Below, one piece after another: positions 63,162 through 64,000 of a stretch of 64,000 bases of DNA. The notes below the pieces were generated by a model, which worked only from the letters and a program-made list of their open reading frames with translations, was not told where the DNA came from and searched no databases. The stretch is from Flavobacteriaceae bacterium (GTDB lineage: Bacteria; Bacteroidota; Bacteroidia; Flavobacteriales; Flavobacteriaceae). The DNA lies in assembly GCA_947448525.1 (NCBI GenBank), contig CANFNV010000007.1, forward strand, positions 1 through 64,000, written 5' to 3'. Positions within the stretch are counted from its first letter, which is position 1, and every line of letters starts with the position of its first letter. The translations under genes were made by a program, and so were the position numbers.

Positions 63162-64000
63162 TTATTTCGTTGAAGTAGGATTTGCTGCTGGTGCGTTTTC
63201 CAACAATTCAACCTCAAAAACAATAGTTGCATTTGGAGGAATAACTCCACCTGCACCTCTTTCACCATAACCCAAGTTAGAAGGAATGAAAATAGTTGCT
63301 TTATCGCCAAAAGACAAAGCGTTCAAACCCTCAACAAATCCTGGAATGAATTGGTATTGCCCTGCCTTTGCCTGCATAGGTTGGTAACCGTTTTGAGCGG
63401 CTCTATTGGAGTCAAATTTACCATATTGTTTTGTAACCTCTTCAATACAACTATCAAATAAACTCCCATCTTCTAAATAACCTGCATAGTTAATGAAAAC
63501 AGTAGCACCATCAACAGGTTTTTTTCCATCTCCTTTTTTAGTAATTACATACTGTAAACCAGAAGTTGTTTTGATGGCTGTTAATTTTTGACTATTTAAT
63601 GCCTCAACTTTGGCAGCCATTACGGAACCAAATTTAGAGGCATATTCCGCTTTCCTTTGTGCATCAAGTTCTGTTTGTTTCTTTCTTGCTTCTGCATCAA
63701 GTTCCGCTTGTTTTTTATCTTCATCAGCTTTTCCGGCAAAATAAGTAGTAAAAACTTTAGAAGCATCAAATTTCATTGCATCATTCCCTTTTCTAGTTAT
63801 AGTTACTTTAGTCATTACATCATCTTGTGCTATGCTATTTACAACATCTTGACCAGTTACCACATGTCCAAAAATAGTATGTTTTCCATTCAACCATGGG
63901 GTGTCTTTGTGCGTAATAAAGAATTGGGAACCATTGGTTCTAGGTCCTGAATTAGCCATAGCTAATATTCCTGCGCTATCAAATTTTGCATCGGTGAATT
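63162..64000 (-). CDS. Cyclophilin-FKBP fusion prolyl isomerase (5' end beyond window)
   Basis: The frame is open to the right edge, so the N-terminus is missing. What is visible starts inside a cyclophilin domain ([17 protein letters not shown], then [20 protein letters not shown] and [12 protein letters not shown]). A charged helical linker follows ([20 protein letters not shown]). A complete FKBP domain ends the protein ([66 protein letters not shown]). Both isomerase families are thus in one chain. It probably folds envelope proteins, although localisation depends on the unseen N-terminus. A terminator lies just after the stop. Confidence 0.93.
   Translation of the reverse strand, partial: FTDAKFDSAGILAMANSGPRTNGSQFFITHKDTPWLNGKHTIFGHVVTGQDVVNSIAQDDVMTKVTITRKGNDAMKFDASKVFTTYFAGKADEDKKQAELDAEARKKQTELDAQRKAEYASKFGSVMAAKVEALNSQKLTAIKTTSGLQYVITKKGDGKKPVDGATVFINYAGYLEDGSLFDSCIEEVTKQYGKFDSNRAAQNGYQPMQAKAGQYQFIPGFVEGLNALSFGDKATIFIPSNLGYGERGAGGVIPPNATIVFEVELLENAPAANPTSTK

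Overview
The window is chromosomal DNA from a member of the Bacteroidota, most likely Flavobacterium or a close relative. The base composition is AT-rich and Shine-Dalgarno sequences are essentially absent. Several promoters fit the Bacteroidota pattern TTG-N17-21-TAnnTTTG. Eight secreted proteins end in type IX secretion system (T9SS) C-terminal sorting domains. Two-subunit methylmalonyl-CoA mutase, type III glutamine synthetase, TIGR02757, DUF1543, DUF4369 and DUF2805 proteins also fit this group. I saw no insertion sequence, prophage or CRISPR array.

Layout. 0-7 kb: a tRNA-Lys with an abnormal acceptor stem, aroK, a phosphoribosyltransferase and an Hsp15-like gene, an FKBP lipoprotein with calcium-type loops, a DUF4369 lipoprotein, a secreted hydrolase, an AlkB-like dioxygenase and a drug/metabolite exporter. 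7-14.6 kb (accessory and surface): a 970-residue M4-type metalloprotease, a DUF2721 protein, an XRE regulator, a three-gene surface operon ending in a collagen-like/FISUMP protein, and a MntA-HepT type VII toxin-antitoxin pair whose toxin gene has an in-frame stop. 14.7-30 kb (mostly housekeeping): htpG, a TetR-like gene with an ABC1 kinase, an ABC ATPase, methylmalonyl-CoA mutase, a DivIC/FtsB-like protein, udk, TIGR02757, glutamine synthetase III and TerC.

30-54.9 kb: DUF1543 with a tiny basic ORF, a PKD/T9SS protein, a GyrI-like protein, lpxK, Nif3, a cysteine-less zinc-ribbon-family protein, a hydrolase whose start codon touches a terminator-like hairpin, fhs, parC/parE, ychF, a ferredoxin divergent from acyl-CoA reductase, serC-serA, a decayed small gene, folE, a LolD-like ATPase, an OmpA protein and purM.

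54.9-62.4 kb: five consecutive minus-strand genes, four of the junctions or gaps being only 1 to 72 bases, all encoding secreted T9SS cargo. They are two related metallophosphatases, a YHYH-domain fusion protein, a predicted beta-sandwich protein and a double DUF1566 protein. This is the best candidate for an undescribed functional unit. The window ends in a cyclophilin-FKBP fusion prolyl isomerase cut by the right edge.

The core genes supply amino-acid, folate, purine and lipid A building blocks and topology control. The accessory blocks mostly build secreted or surface-anchored proteins exported through Sec and then T9SS.
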